From Batillaria attramentaria (Eukaryota; Mollusca; Gastropoda; Batillariidae): 64,000 nt of DNA. Shown here in pieces: positions 1 to 28,300 of this stretch. The translations under genes were made by a program, and so were the position numbers. Below the pieces are notes generated by a model. That model worked only from the letters and a program-made list of their open reading frames with translations. It made no database searches and had not been told where the DNA came from. Within the stretch, counting starts at the first letter, position 1. Each line of letters starts with the position of its first letter. The stretch is from positions 474,501-538,500 of the forward strand of contig JACVVK020000291.1 in assembly GCA_018292915.2 (NCBI GenBank), given 5' to 3'.

Positions 1-162
1 CAGTCACTCAGTGAGAAGAAGAGTTTAAAGTTTGCGTCGTTTGACTTTTCAGCTGTAAGTGCACTCCCCTGCACAACCATTCCACAACAAAATGTGTCGT
101 CTGTGAAGTCTAACAATCTTAGAAAGTGCGTGTTAAAATGCAGTTCTTCTGCAAGGACTCAC

Positions 163-15593
<15,431 letters not shown>

Positions 15594-17257
15594 GGTCACG
15601 GTAAGTCGATTCAAACTTTTATTTTAACTTGTATTTTAATTCTGGACAGAAAATAAGTAACATTAAAATAATAATCAGTGCATGAGTTATTGCAACACAA
15701 ACAGTGTTTGATTCCCGTGCTTTATCACGAGATATCCAAGTTCTGTGAATTCATTTAACGAGCGCTCGTGTCTTCAAGTTCAAATCGACTAGGCGTACGC
15801 GCCGACTGGCACTAGAAATTTATCCAATGGTTGTAACCTGCAACTGTGCCGCTGATAAGCATTCCCGTTACAGAGCACACACTTTGTAGATCTCCGGTAC
15901 AGTTTAAATAAAACGTCAAGATCCCATCGTACCGGTGGTTTGGCCCGTTTCTGAACCCAGTGAAGGGAGCAATCGAGCCCGAAACGTTTACGTTGACTAC
16001 CGCACAGCTGAAAATCTGTCACAACTACAAACGCGATCTCTAACTAAGCAACCAGTTTCTTATAAGCACACATCAAGTCACGTATCAGCTGTTACTACGG
16101 ACCATTTGTTCTTTCGGCAAACCTTTGGACTGCGATAGAAAATCAGTGAAGTATCAATGCGTTGTTTCTGTTTGTGGTATCCGTCATTTTAAATGTTCGC
16201 GGAAGTGGCTGCGCTCCGCCAATCACAACTCGAGTTACAAACAACCAGCACTTCAGGTCACGCGGCGCACGCGGCAATTCGGCCTGAAGCGAACGGTGTA
16301 TTATTTTTTTGTTCAGTCGGGTGCATATCGCAGAAGTATGATCGTACAACCATGCTAGCGCTGATGATCGCAATTTGGCAGACATGTATTTTGCGCTTCG
16401 TTGTTTCTTTCTTCATTGTACGATACTTGAACTGTAAAATATGCAAAATATTATTTGAAACCATTAATACGATTTAGTGCCATGTGCATCTGCCCCGGTC
16501 CTGAGCGAACAGTATGTAAGTGTTGGGAAGTTTGTATTGTTTTTGTTTTTTTTCACACAGTGTCTTCCCCGGGTTGCGCGACCGGAAATCCGTTTCCTAG
16601 ACTAGCTTCATCATGCCGCCTACTGTTCGCAAGGGGCCTCCCGGGACAAAAAGTGTCGCTCACCAGGTCGTGTTCGTAACTTACATCCCCTGCCTCGATC
16701 GTCCCGCCCCCCCCCCCCAAAAAAAATCAAAATCAAACTCAAAACAACATACACCCTCCCCCCCTCTCCCCCAGTGATGATGAGTGGTAGGTCAAATGCT
16801 TTGTTCTCCTCAAACATGGCATGCATAGCCGGTTGGTACACTGTATCAGGATTGAGGACAGTCCCGACACTTTAATCATATTTGTTTTAAGCGCTTAGAA
16901 CTGTTATTAACGAATAGGTTGTCATTATTATTATTATAAGTACTGCCATTATTATTACTATTATTAATAGTCAGGTGGTTTACTGTAGGCAAAGACTACG
17001 GTCTTTGCTGTAGGCGTTTACAGAAGAACATGTTGCTGAGTAACTTTTCTGAGTCAACGCAGGTTTGTCACTGTTCGTGGTGATTCAGTCCACAGCTGTG
17101 CAGTGATCCAGCAAACCGAAATAATCCCATGAAAATGACGATTGTGAAGCTGGCAGCCACTCGCTTCACGCTTGTATGAAAATGGTCAGTCAGTGTTGTA
17201 TGGTCTAGATGACAGAATATGCTAGTGTCACGTACCATGTCACCAGCAACACTGAGC

Positions 17258-17530
17258 GGGATAGGTCGGTGGTCTCGTGGTTAAGAGATGAAGTCACCAA
17301 TGCTAGAGGTAAGGTTCGAGTCCCAAAAGAAGTCCCTTAATTGTATGTGGCACAGTTCATTGGGGCCAATCGTCAGGGGCTCTCTCCGGGTACTCTGGCT
17401 TCCTCTCCCTCTGCTTTCTGAATGTTCAGCCCACAAAACTTGCAGAACAAATGCAGTTCTGATTTCGGAAACTGAAATAGCTGAGCTGACCCTTTGCACC
17501 ATGTGACTGTAATGTGGCCAGTCCAGTGTG
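17258..17530 (+). mobile_element. tRNA-derived SINE (family B)
   Basis: The tRNA-like head has GGTGGTCTCGTGGTTAAGAG and the B box GGTTCGAGTCC. The body contains ATAGCTGAGCTGACCCTTTG and CACCATGTGACTGTAATGTG. Related sequence is at 60080-60285, with 3' portions at 10868-11080 and (inverted) 11180-11285. Confidence 0.78.
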
Positions 17531-17694
17531 TGAGAGGGTGCATGTGCCAAAAGCGAAAAATGACTGCGACCATTTCAACATCAATAGTGTAGCCCTCGCT
17601 CTCCAAGTTCAACTCCCGAACACACACACACACAAATGTATACACGCATGCATGCACATACAGACACACACGCACACACGCTGACACACACAGA

Positions 17695-18135
17695 GTATGT
17701 GAGACAATGACATTTTAAGCTGGAAAAACAAGACTGAGAGCAATGCTGTACACACACACACACACACTGACACACACATAATACATGAAACCATGACCTT
17801 TCCAAGGAAAAACAAGACTGAAAGCAATGCTGTACACACAAACACACACAGCTACCCTAACCCAGTTTGCACTTGTAGTCAGTCCCCTACCCCACGCAGA
17901 CCTGTTCAGCTTGGCTGAACCTGCCGGGAGCACTAGGCTCCCGCTGACATAGCTCTGGGGGTCGTCAGGGATCGCAAGCAAGCACACCGCATCAAGTGCA
18001 CCATGACATTTCCACGGAAAAACGACTGAAAGCAATGCTGCACACACACACACACACACACACACAGAGTGCATGAGGCGATGGCATTTCCAAAGAAAAA
18101 CAAAACTGAAAGCAATGCTGTACACACACACCCAC
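17695..18135. repeat. Minisatellite of about 60 bp linked by (CA)n
   Basis: Four diverged copies of a unit ending GACTGAAAGCAATGCTGTAC followed by (CA)n start near 17695, 17780, 17995 and 18070. Confidence 0.8.
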
Positions 18136-21100
18136 ACACAGAGAAAGCACCCCCATCCCCCACCCCCATCCCCTCAACACTAACTGTTGTCTCAGGCGTA
18201 AGTAACATGAACAAATTTGTGTGCCTACACAGTATTAGGTCCACCTCTGATCCAAAAATAGGCCTGTCATGTTACTTGAGACGTCATACTTTCTGGGGCA
18301 CAACTGGGGCTGGAAGAAAATGTCTCCACTTAAAACATTCAAACACACCACTCAAAGGAAAAAAAAACAAAAAAACTTGCAACTTTACATGTTTATTGCT
18401 GAGAACAAACAGAAACAGACTGTAACGTGACATCCTAGTCCACATGTACATTTACTCTATTCCATACGTCGTCATGCAGTATGCATCCCTTTTGTAAACA
18501 TACATGTATCCACAGCATTTACTGTACACCGGAATCTGTCTTCTGAAATGGCACAAACTCTTTCAATCACAGTTTGTCTCGTAACTGTTTTAAATCACAC
18601 ATATAATTATGGCTGCTGTCTGCAAGACATGAGAGATACCCACAGAGTAGGTTTCATGTCCACAAAATCTCTCCCTTTCTCCGACAGTCTTCAAAACCTC
18701 CTGCTAATTATGAAGTTTGTGTTCATTAAAAAAAAAAAGAAAAAAAAAGTGCCAACCCCCCCCCCCCCCCCAAAAAAATAAAAAAAATAAAAAAATGCAT
18801 TACAGTATAGTACTGCAATTTTGGCATTCCATGATTTTGGCAGTAACGCCCTGCAGCAAACAAAACAAACAAAAAACAAGTGCTTAGCCTACAGTCTTCA
18901 ACATCTAAAATTAAAAAATGGGTACAAACCATAATCAAACAAAAATAATACTCTGAACACCTGTTCAAAGCTTGGCGGCTTACCGCAAAAACTAAACGAA
19001 GCAGCAGTGTGAAATGGTTGCATGATTTCCATCAGTGCTAAAACTAAAACTCAAAACATAACACTATGCAGTGGTCACTTGACTTGTGACACAAAACTTG
19101 AACTATTGCTCCAAACTGTGCGTCGTTTGACAGGTACACCGTACACCTTACATTGAACGATTGATGATGATGTGCTGTACTGTAACTTACCTCATGTGGT
19201 GAAGGGGCTTTCTGTGGCAACTCCCCTAACGATCTCACCAACCTGCTTTTCTTAAAAAAAAATATATAAAAATGCAGACTGCCGATTCTCACTGATGTGC
19301 GAGAAAATCAGATAGAGGTACATGTACTGTACATGCACCGAGTAACTTTTGAGGCTTGACAGTATGTGAGCAGCAAAACTGAAAGATCATCTCATGACAT
19401 CAAAACCTACTGGCTTCATTTAAAATCAATAAAATTCTGTGCTAGTGTTCAATACAAGTCTGTAAGACGGCTACGACTAACAGATGCATGTATACGTGTT
19501 GTTTCATATCATTTGCCAAAGCCTCGCTGACAAAAGCATATATATATATATCCGTTTGAGGTAGCAAAGTAACGTTTAATCAAAACTTTTTTCCTTTTTT
19601 TTTTTTGCTTCTATTTGCTCTACTGAAAAGGTACACCAAGCATGTAAACAGCAAAGCAGGCGTTTCATCAACAGTGAAAGGTTTCCCTGAGACTGTTTTA
19701 AGTTCTTCAAATACAATGATGAAGTCGAATTTCTGCCAAAGACTGTGGCAAAAAGACTCATTCATACGCAGAGCCAATAAAAGGCAGAAAATGGCCGACT
19801 GCCCAATTCAAGTGTCTCTGAAGGAGAAGGCTATGCATGTCCAATGTCCATCTCCGCAACAAAGACAACTCGGTATGCTCCGTTGGGGAAGGCTAAGCGT
19901 GCCAAATGCCACACTGGCTGATCTGGGATGTAAGAATCTCTGACAAAGAAAAGTGACAGAAACATCTAACATCTCGCTGATACTTTAATGGTCATGCAAG
20001 TTAAGGCACAATATCTTTTAGTCAACAGGCCCTTGAGAGAACACATAGATCTGTCAGTGAACATGAGACAAACCCTCACAAATCTTGGAAACTGTGCATA
20101 CATCATTCCATGTGCATAAACATGTACAAATATCTACATGTCCATTAACGCACATGTATTTAAATTTTTAACATATACTTGCAGTCAGTTCACACACACA
20201 CACACACACATGCATCTGCTGTAAACAAGACATGGTATAATATTAATAATGAATTTTCCTGAAATAGTAAATTTACAGCAGTTTGTACTTCGTGACAAAA
20301 AACAAAAAAAAAGAAAAAAAAAAAGATGAATACCTGCAGATGCCTACAGCAGCCCCAAATTTCACCACATTTGGTGCGTAAAATGTTTTTCACCGACTGG
20401 TGAGCTTAAAATCAGGGGCATGTCAATGTATGTGAACTAAGGCTGGTAAGCACATTGTGACTGTTGCGATGTGAGAAATACAAACTTGTCCATCAGCTTT
20501 GAACAATTCCCTCTTCGAAAGTCACACCAGCTCTACAAGTACCATTACTTGTATTTAGAATTATGACTAAGAAAACAATCCGCTGCAACTTTGAAACTCA
20601 GGAATCACTTGCCCTGTTTTGTTGTTGAGTGTGTGTGTGTGTGTGTTTGTAATTTTTGTTATTGTTGTTCGTTTCTTTTCTTTATTTCTAAATCCATCTT
20701 TTTCCATACCAACATACAAATTTTCCACGGACATTCTGGCAATAATCCAGGGACACTCCTGTAACCAATGTAACTACTACTGACACTGTGCATAAATTAA
20801 TACTGCAGTTGTCATCCTTAAACAGGCCATTTCCAGGTTGACTAAGCCAGGCTAGGAACAGTTTGGCTTGGAAGTGGGCCTGCATGCTGGAAAAACTCTA
20901 TCTTGATGGTTAGTACAGCTGTTAATGCCATAATGTTTACTCATTTCACAGATGTTGATCACTGAAATTCTAGGACTGCTAGATCCGACAATCTCTCCCA
21001 GCGTATTACAGTCATATCTGTATGCTTCTGTTGGCTCAGTGCCAGCATTCGAGATGCTGTCAATGTACAGGTGTCCACATGGTGTGATGACAAAATTAGC

Positions 21101-21726
21101 TCAGAACGATCTGTGAGCATACAAACAATGAATACTGTCACTTTCACTTTCAGCTCACCTTACAAATGAAAAGAAAAAAAAAAGAAGAAAAAAAAAAAGG
21201 GCGGTTCTGTACTTAGAAGCTGTTGTCAAAGCTGTTTACTCACTCACAAACTTACACACACTCACAACCCTTTCCCACACACACACTGCCCTATCTGTAC
21301 ACATGTATACCTTTCCTACCCCCCCCCCCCCACCCCCCCCACAACACACACACACACACACACAAATGTATGTGCAGAAACACACTCAAATGTGTAATTG
21401 TAATTATACATATATGTACCAACATAAATCCATGAACACTCCACATCTCCACGTTGCTGCCTTCGATAACCTACCTACATTATTTTACCGGGGTACACAT
21501 ACACACAGTGCATGATCTGTTGAAGTCACACGTCCACAAATTTCAAATTCGCTCATAATGTCAACACAAAATCAGCATATATATATATACCAGTACACAA
21601 AACAGCAAAACACCGCAAGTGTTCAATGAGCCTCAAGGACATTAAGCATAGTTTCACACGCACGCTGCTCGCGGATGATGCTCAACAAAGCTTTTGCAGA
21701 CCTGTCTACCTGGAGATGCCCTTCAG

Positions 21727-22213
21727 CAGAGGTGCCAACCGCTAAATGCGTTTGTCAGTGCCATTTCACACAAATGTCAGTATTTTTCCGCACTTGTCAG
21801 TACTGTGCTGTATAAAGAAAAAAGAATAAATAGATACAAGCACACACACACACACACATTCAGTACAAAAAAACAAAAGTGAAAATGCAAAGAGATTGTA
21901 ACTTAATGAACACTGTAAAGTTTCAGAGCTGACTTTTAGGCAGTATTGCCCATTTGTACATGAACAGCAGTCTAAAACCATATCCGTTCTTATTAGTGTC
22001 ACACGCTGCAACTTGTGATATCCCAGTCAAAACTAAAAGGTGGTGCACTCACACCAATTATCTCGTTTTCAGTTCATGCACAGCTGTACTTCCTAACGAT
22101 CTCTTTTGAAATACTTCAAATTTGTCTCCTCCCTATTTTTCGCGATGTATGTCCGTATTTAACCGAGTTACGCGGAAATTAATACAGCCAATCCGTACTA
22201 GTTGGCACCTCTG
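21727..22213. mobile_element. TIR element (family T6), 487 bp
   Basis: The ends CAGAGGTGCCAAC and GTTGGCACCTCTG are perfectly inverted. The flanks CCTTCAG and CCTTCCG may be a 7-bp target-site duplication with one mismatch. It is intergenic. Confidence 0.8.
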
Positions 22214-23200
22214 CCTTCCGTAGTTTGCCTCAGAAAGTACTTATGAAATTGTCCTCATCCATCCCACTGGTTCATCTATTAATCAAATCAGATGACAGGA
22301 GAGAAGAAGGAACCCACCTATGAAGAGGCAGAACCAACCGGTCAACCAACTGATCCGTAAGTGAACACAGTGTATTCAACTGCTTCTGCAAAATCGCACT
22401 TGCTTTTCAGCCATAAATCGTAATTTTGGACACATGATCACAGTGCCGTAGTTCGAAGTCAATTTCCGTAAAAACTACGGGCAAATCATAGAGGTAGACA
22501 TGTCTGCTTTAGGGAAGGCCGAACGTAATATAGGGTGAAGCTTATAATCAACCACACTGTAAGCTAGGCTGTAACTAATTCAGTAAGTGTATACAATTCA
22601 CTCCATTTGACGCTGAACTGCTTCAAGCCTTTCACATATCTGACCAGGTGCGAAGCACAGGACATCGCTCGTCAGGGATCTTTATTTGTTGTTTTCTGTC
22701 AGGGTCGTACCTCAGCGCAATTCACAAAAACTGAGAAGCACAGACTAATAACCACCTCAACACAACCACATGAAGGCAGTATTCCCGTCAGATCCTGTGC
22801 ATTTGCGAACACTGATACAATGATGTCATAAGTCCTAATTCACAACTGTCTCATCCTCAACCAACGTTCACTCCAGCTTCCCCGTCTTTGCGCTTCTCAA
22901 CACCTGCACGTCAAAATGTGTTCAGGGATGTCTGTTCACAGAGGAAATCCATCCATTTATCTTGACGTCTGGACATGCATTTTCTTTCTCGTTATGTCCG
23001 TGCACCAAACACAACACAAATTAACAGCTGCACCCAAAGTTAGTTCACATCTCAAGAGTTTCACACTTGGCATTAACAAATCACTGAATGATTTCATTGC
23101 CAGAATCACTTTCTATTACAGCTGCAGTAGCAACAAGACGCCATTAAACCATCATCAAAATGTCCACTATCCACGCAGTGATGCGGACACCGATGAACAA

Positions 23201-24486
23201 TCATGTGCCTGCGGAACCGCCGCCTTTCGAATTCTTGGGGTCAAGGCCTTTGGTGACTGCTTGAGTCGCCTGTTCCCGCACTCGCTGTGGCTCGGTCAGG
23301 ATACTGGTGGTGGTGCTGAGGTGACGGAGGGCGTTCAACACAGCTGTGGACAAAATCATTTGGTACATATAAATTATCATCATTACTATTTAGCTATAGT
23401 TAAACCTGTGATGCCTTTTTTTTTTGGGGGGGGGGGGGGGGGACAAATGGCACATGGTCTTAGGAAATACACTAATATACTGCCAGGTATATTAGAAACG
23501 CAAGAAAAAGGATGGTGCATATGGAAAAAAAATGTTTGAGTGTATTTTGGGGCAAAACAATAAAGCAGTTGTGAACACCGACTCACTGAAACATTACCCC
23601 AAAAAGGGAGGTTTTTGGCTTGTGTGTATTATAGTATATCTTATAGCCCTCTGTCTATACAAGGGACTAATTATATAAAACATGAAAGTATACCAGGCCT
23701 ACAATTAAAGAGAAAAACAACAAAAAATCATGACCAGTTAGTGACAGAACAAGTCCTTGAGTTTAACTTACTGGGACGAAGTGATACGAGAGAACAGTGC
23801 TGATCCAACCAGGCCAGGGTCGTACGACACAATTCCTCCATGCTGGCCGTCGACACCATGTTGTTATACGAGTCGAACAACGAGCGGATGATGATAGAGA
23901 ACTAGTTCAAGGTCAAGGACAACATGCATGGTCCTTCCGTTAATGCAGAACGAAGATAGTCCCCCCCCCCCCCCCCCCCAACTTCTTTAAAAATCACAAC
24001 AAGGGAGATGGTCAAATTTTTGTCATAGAAAATTTGACACCTGTGACAGAATAAATTAGTCCAGATAAAATAAATTCACAGGTTGCGAGGGAAAATGATG
24101 CTTGCGAAGTGCTAAATGCAAACAAACTGATACTCAATATGGACAATGTGACCTTTCTATCTCTGATACTGAAGGATTCATTGCGAGTTGCTTACCTCTA
24201 CTACTCACAAATGTGCACTGCCCTTTAAAACGATTAGGCGTTACAGGAATTAATCAGACAACAACCTGCAACAGTCTACTCACTGACCATTTTGTATTGT
24301 AAAACCATAAATGAATGAGATGTCGTGTCTCAGACACGAAGTGAATCTTTCTGAAAGGATACGATCCAGAATTTCCAGTTCTGCAATGTGCGGCTTTTGA
24401 CGTACTCCTCGAACATCTCTCTCATTTGGTCCACACGCTGCCGAGTTACGGGGACGCCCGTCTCAGGCAACTGCGACTGCACCACA
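23201..24486 (-). CDS. MLXIP: Mondo C-terminal WMC/DCD exons 16-18
   Basis: Exon 16 encodes LPETGVPVTRQRVDQMREMF then EEYVKSRTLQNWKFWI. Exon 17 encodes FSIIIRSLFDSY, MVSTASMEELCRTTLAWLDQ and HCS. Exon 18 encodes LNALRHLSTTTSILTEPQRV and REQATQAVTKG, then the stop. This block aligns across its length with the C-terminal domain of human MondoA, which mediates dimerization and cytoplasmic retention. The final nine or so residues (SKGGGSAGT) are lineage-specific. Confidence 0.95.
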
Positions 24487-25310
24487 CTGCAAAAGTAGAA
24501 ATGACAAGGAAATAAGCACACAATCTCTCTCTCTCTCTCTCTTGCTCTTACATGCACACACTTATTCATTTTTTTTAAAACTTGTTAGCTAGCTCATGTA
24601 CATTAGCTGATACAAAAATCTGTACTTGTACACGTTATTGAAAAAAAAAAAGAAGTGAGCAGGGCTGACAGCAAAGCTTTGTACCTGGTAAGTTGTACAA
24701 AGGTGTACTCACCACCAGTTCAATATAATTTTTTTTTACACATTATCTTTTCCTAAAAAAAAAAGAAAAAAAGAATTAAGGTAACTGCTTTGATTGTAAA
24801 GGAGAACCCCTTCCGAGTTTTTCAGAATGACAGCACTTTGGTGTCATCGAGCGGAAGCATGTCACTGATTGGAGTTTCATTGTGACCCCACCTCTCCCCC
24901 ACTGACCCTAAAGCCCACCATGACTGTGTTTTGCTGGGTTGTTTGTGTGGCCAAGGTGTGGTGGAAGAGGTCACTCAAACCATAAAAATGTATTTCACAC
25001 ACATTTGTTCTGCTGTTCACGCGGATACAATTTACCAAGACGAAAGCCCCTTATTCTGTCAACCTCGACAGGGCCATCTTGAGCGTACCTGATAGCTGAG
25101 TTGAGCGATTCGATTTCCTGCCTGAGTATGCCTGCTTCTTGCTGCATTTGAGCCCGCTCTGATTTCATCTTGCGACAGTGCTCAGCAGCTGCAAGCACAA
25201 ACCATCGTGGTTCAAGATTCATGTGCAAGAACTTTCGCAATGTTATTTACCTGCTAACACTGTAACGGTCCCGTTAGTCAACTTATTCAACAGCCCCAAT
25301 GCAAGAAAAG

Positions 25311-25374
<64 letters not shown>

Positions 25375-28300
25375 TGTACACGTGCCAGCGCACGCATGCC
25401 TGCAGGTGCATGTGTGTGCTTTGTTTTATTTTGGATTTTGTTGTTTTTATTTTTTTCTGTTGCTTCTATGGAACAAAAACTTACCAACTGTATCACCAAT
25501 CCCTGCCACATGACATGACCCAATAAAGGATAACTTACATGCAGTAGATAACTCCAGTCAGTCAAAGTAAAATGTACTGTGTTTTGCCAATGCACGACAG
25601 AGTAAAGGGGCAGGGTTTTGGCCTCCCGGCTTGCCGAGTGGAGCTGTCTATTCGCAATGCAAAATGAGGACATATGGGAAAAAACGAAAGCAACTCACTT
25701 TTCTGTAACATGGTAGCCTTGCTGACTTTGGGATTCTGCGCCAGAGACGGAACTAACGTGTGCAGCAGGTCAAAGCCACTCTGTAACACAAACAAGTAAC
25801 TCTTGTAACACTCTGTAACAAGTGTAACACTGTAACAAAACAAGCAACACCTATAAAACACTGTAACACAAACAAGTAAACTTGTAACACACTGTAACAG
25901 AAACAAGTAAACGTGTAACACACTGTAACATACACTAGTAACACTGTAACAAAGAAGCAACACCTGTAACACAAACAAGTAATACTTGTAACATGTAACA
26001 CAAACAAGTACATATTGTAACACTGTAAAACAACCAATAACATTTGTAACACTCTGTAACACAAACAAATGCACAATAAATCAATATATCTCATGGGTTA
26101 TATGACACGTTAAAAAAAGGGAGTATTAACTCTCAAATCACTTATGGGGTGGAATTCTACCCAGAGACCAAAAATTATGCATGCTAAGGAAGAAAAGAAA
26201 AAAAAGAAAAAAAAAGGGAAGAAAAAAACAGCAATAAAACTCATAGGACTTTTTCTAGGTACGTCTACATAATTGTAACAGTGAAGTTGTTCGCCTATAG
26301 ATGAAAGAAATCATTACCAAAAAAAAAAAAACAGAGTGATCACTACTTGAACAGGTTACTGGTTAGTAAACATTTTTCAACATGCACACAGGTTACGTGT
26401 AACATGAAACAGTGAATACAGGTGAGATTAGCGTCAGACACAACACAGTAACATAATTATGTGGTTAAAAAAGTGAAAAAAATGAATACGAACTTTTACC
26501 TTGAGGTTACATCGCCGCTTCTGCTCCGCTGTCAGATGTGCAACTCGGCGATGGTCAGGACCAGTTTTCTCCCCTTCCGGCGACATTTGAGGAGATCCCA
26601 TCATATTCTGCAAGTGTACGAACCATCACGGTGACTTTAAACACGTTCTAAAATTGCTCGGCCTTTTTAAAAAAACAAGTTTGGGGTTTGAAATAGCTGC
26701 ACTTGAGTGTGCCAGTGTGCTAAAAAACTAGTCTATCTTAAAGCCTCCAGGTTCGTAATGCCGCTGCGATGGAAGACAGCTGCTTTCAACGCTCTAAGGT
26801 TGTTTGGCAGATAGAATTTTAGACGGATGTTTCATCTGGCTATCGCGACTGTTTTCGTAACTTTGTGGCTTTTACCGTTAACGAGGAAAAAACGCAACTG
26901 ACACACTGAGAATATCTTACGGGAAGGCCCACTCACCGAAGGGAGATCCAACGGAGATGCCGGTGACATGGCCTCATAACTAGCACCTCCCAGACCCGGT
27001 GAAGGCGACGGTGACGGCGATGGACTGATGGACATTTGCATCGGACTTCGAGATCCAGTGGTGCTGATTCGAGCTGTGCTGAGGTCTGTGGCTGCTGGTA
27101 CAAGAAAACAAGACGTTAAAAACTGTAACCCACTGTGACTGCGCAGGCAAAATTTAATGTAGAGTCTACGCACGAGAGGCACTGACTAACTGTAAGTGCG
27201 AGTACAGCCAAAAAGCTGTACTAACGAATGATTGACAGCAACACAATCACGGACACCTGAGGTGTAAGGACACAAATTAAGCGTGGGGGTCAAGTGCAAT
27301 GTCCGTTTTAAGTGCCTTGTTTTTCGAGTGTGTTAGTCTGTAGTGATCAATGTTGTCAAGAAAAAGCGCGATTTTCATGATTTTTGTATTTGGTAGGGCA
27401 AGGTGTATGCCAGGGGGGAAGCAAGAGGAGGCAAGCTGCCAGTGAAGCTGGGACTTTCTGTGCACAAGAGAGGCAAAGGTGACGCAGCTGGATTTGGTGA
27501 AAGTAGACTAGCATTACTCCAGCAAGGCATGAGCAGAGAGATATTCAAATTTGTTTAAACTCCTGTCAGGTACACGCCCTTGAATGGTCTGTGCATGATA
27601 ATTTTTGTTTCTAGACTGAAGCAGTTTCAGGGGTGACTATGATGCCTGAGGCTAACCGGGAATATATAGGCCTTCTGAGGCTCCGTGCATTTGTATTTTT
27701 GGACCTGACTTTTGATTTGCACTGAACCTTCTGTTGGCTCAGCGCCAGCTATTGAGAGACCGTAACTGAAAAGTTTTCTAACTGGCATCATGTTTGCCAC
27801 CACAAAAACAGCTGGTAATGAGTTGTGAGAGTAGGTATGTCGGAAGATCGGCAGAAATTTCACAGCACTGAGTTAATAATGTATAGGAAAAGTCACCTGT
27901 AGTGATAGTAGCAGTGGCTGGAGCCAAGCGCAATGCATCTTTGAGATTGGACGACGTGGTTCCCAGTGCCGAGCTAGCGGCCGCCAGTAACACGCTTGTC
28001 GGGAAGTCTGCACCAGTCACCTGACGCAGCAAACAACGATCAGCATCAGTAAGAACCAGTAAGAAAACCTAAGGCATGGGAACTGCTTGCTAAGAAAACC
28101 TCTGAAATCTAGGGGGTTCAGGGGCACGCTCCTCTAGAAAACCTTTCAGTCTGTGCAATTGGAGGGGGTTTTGGTCTTCAAATTCATGCACGTAATTTCT
28201 TTACAAGACAAATTAATTTATAGAAGCACAGCTTCAGCACAGTGAAAACTGGACTGGTATTTAGACTTTTGTACTCCCCCCCCCCCCCCCCCCCCCCCCT

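Larger units (their letters stand above)
15594..23200. other. Region between MondoA stop and CIT start: 3' UTR, intergenic DNA and repeats
   Basis: I find no conserved coding sequence. The right part probably includes the MondoA 3' UTR; a minus-strand AATAAA lies at 18392-18397, but transcript ends cannot be fixed from sequence. Contents: a (CA)-linked minisatellite at 17695-18135, a tRNA-derived SINE at 17258-17530, a TIR element at 21727-22213 and several short CA and homopolymer runs. CIT promoter sequence should lie just above 15593, but no TATA box or other signal is convincing. Confidence 0.6.

Noticed and set aside
1..52. Possible CIT exon 18 after tttacttacag at the left edge
   Set aside because: In the required phase it meets a stop after 14 codons (ending NSSSH) and has no citron similarity. 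It could be an alternative terminal exon but is not supportable.
16100..16700. CpG-rich promoter island for CIT
   Set aside because: Slightly raised GC and CG content only. No core promoter motif I would defend.
22916..23539. Plus-strand ORF of 207 codons
   Set aside because: It overlaps MondoA exon 18 antisense and ends in a poly(G) run. No family resemblance.
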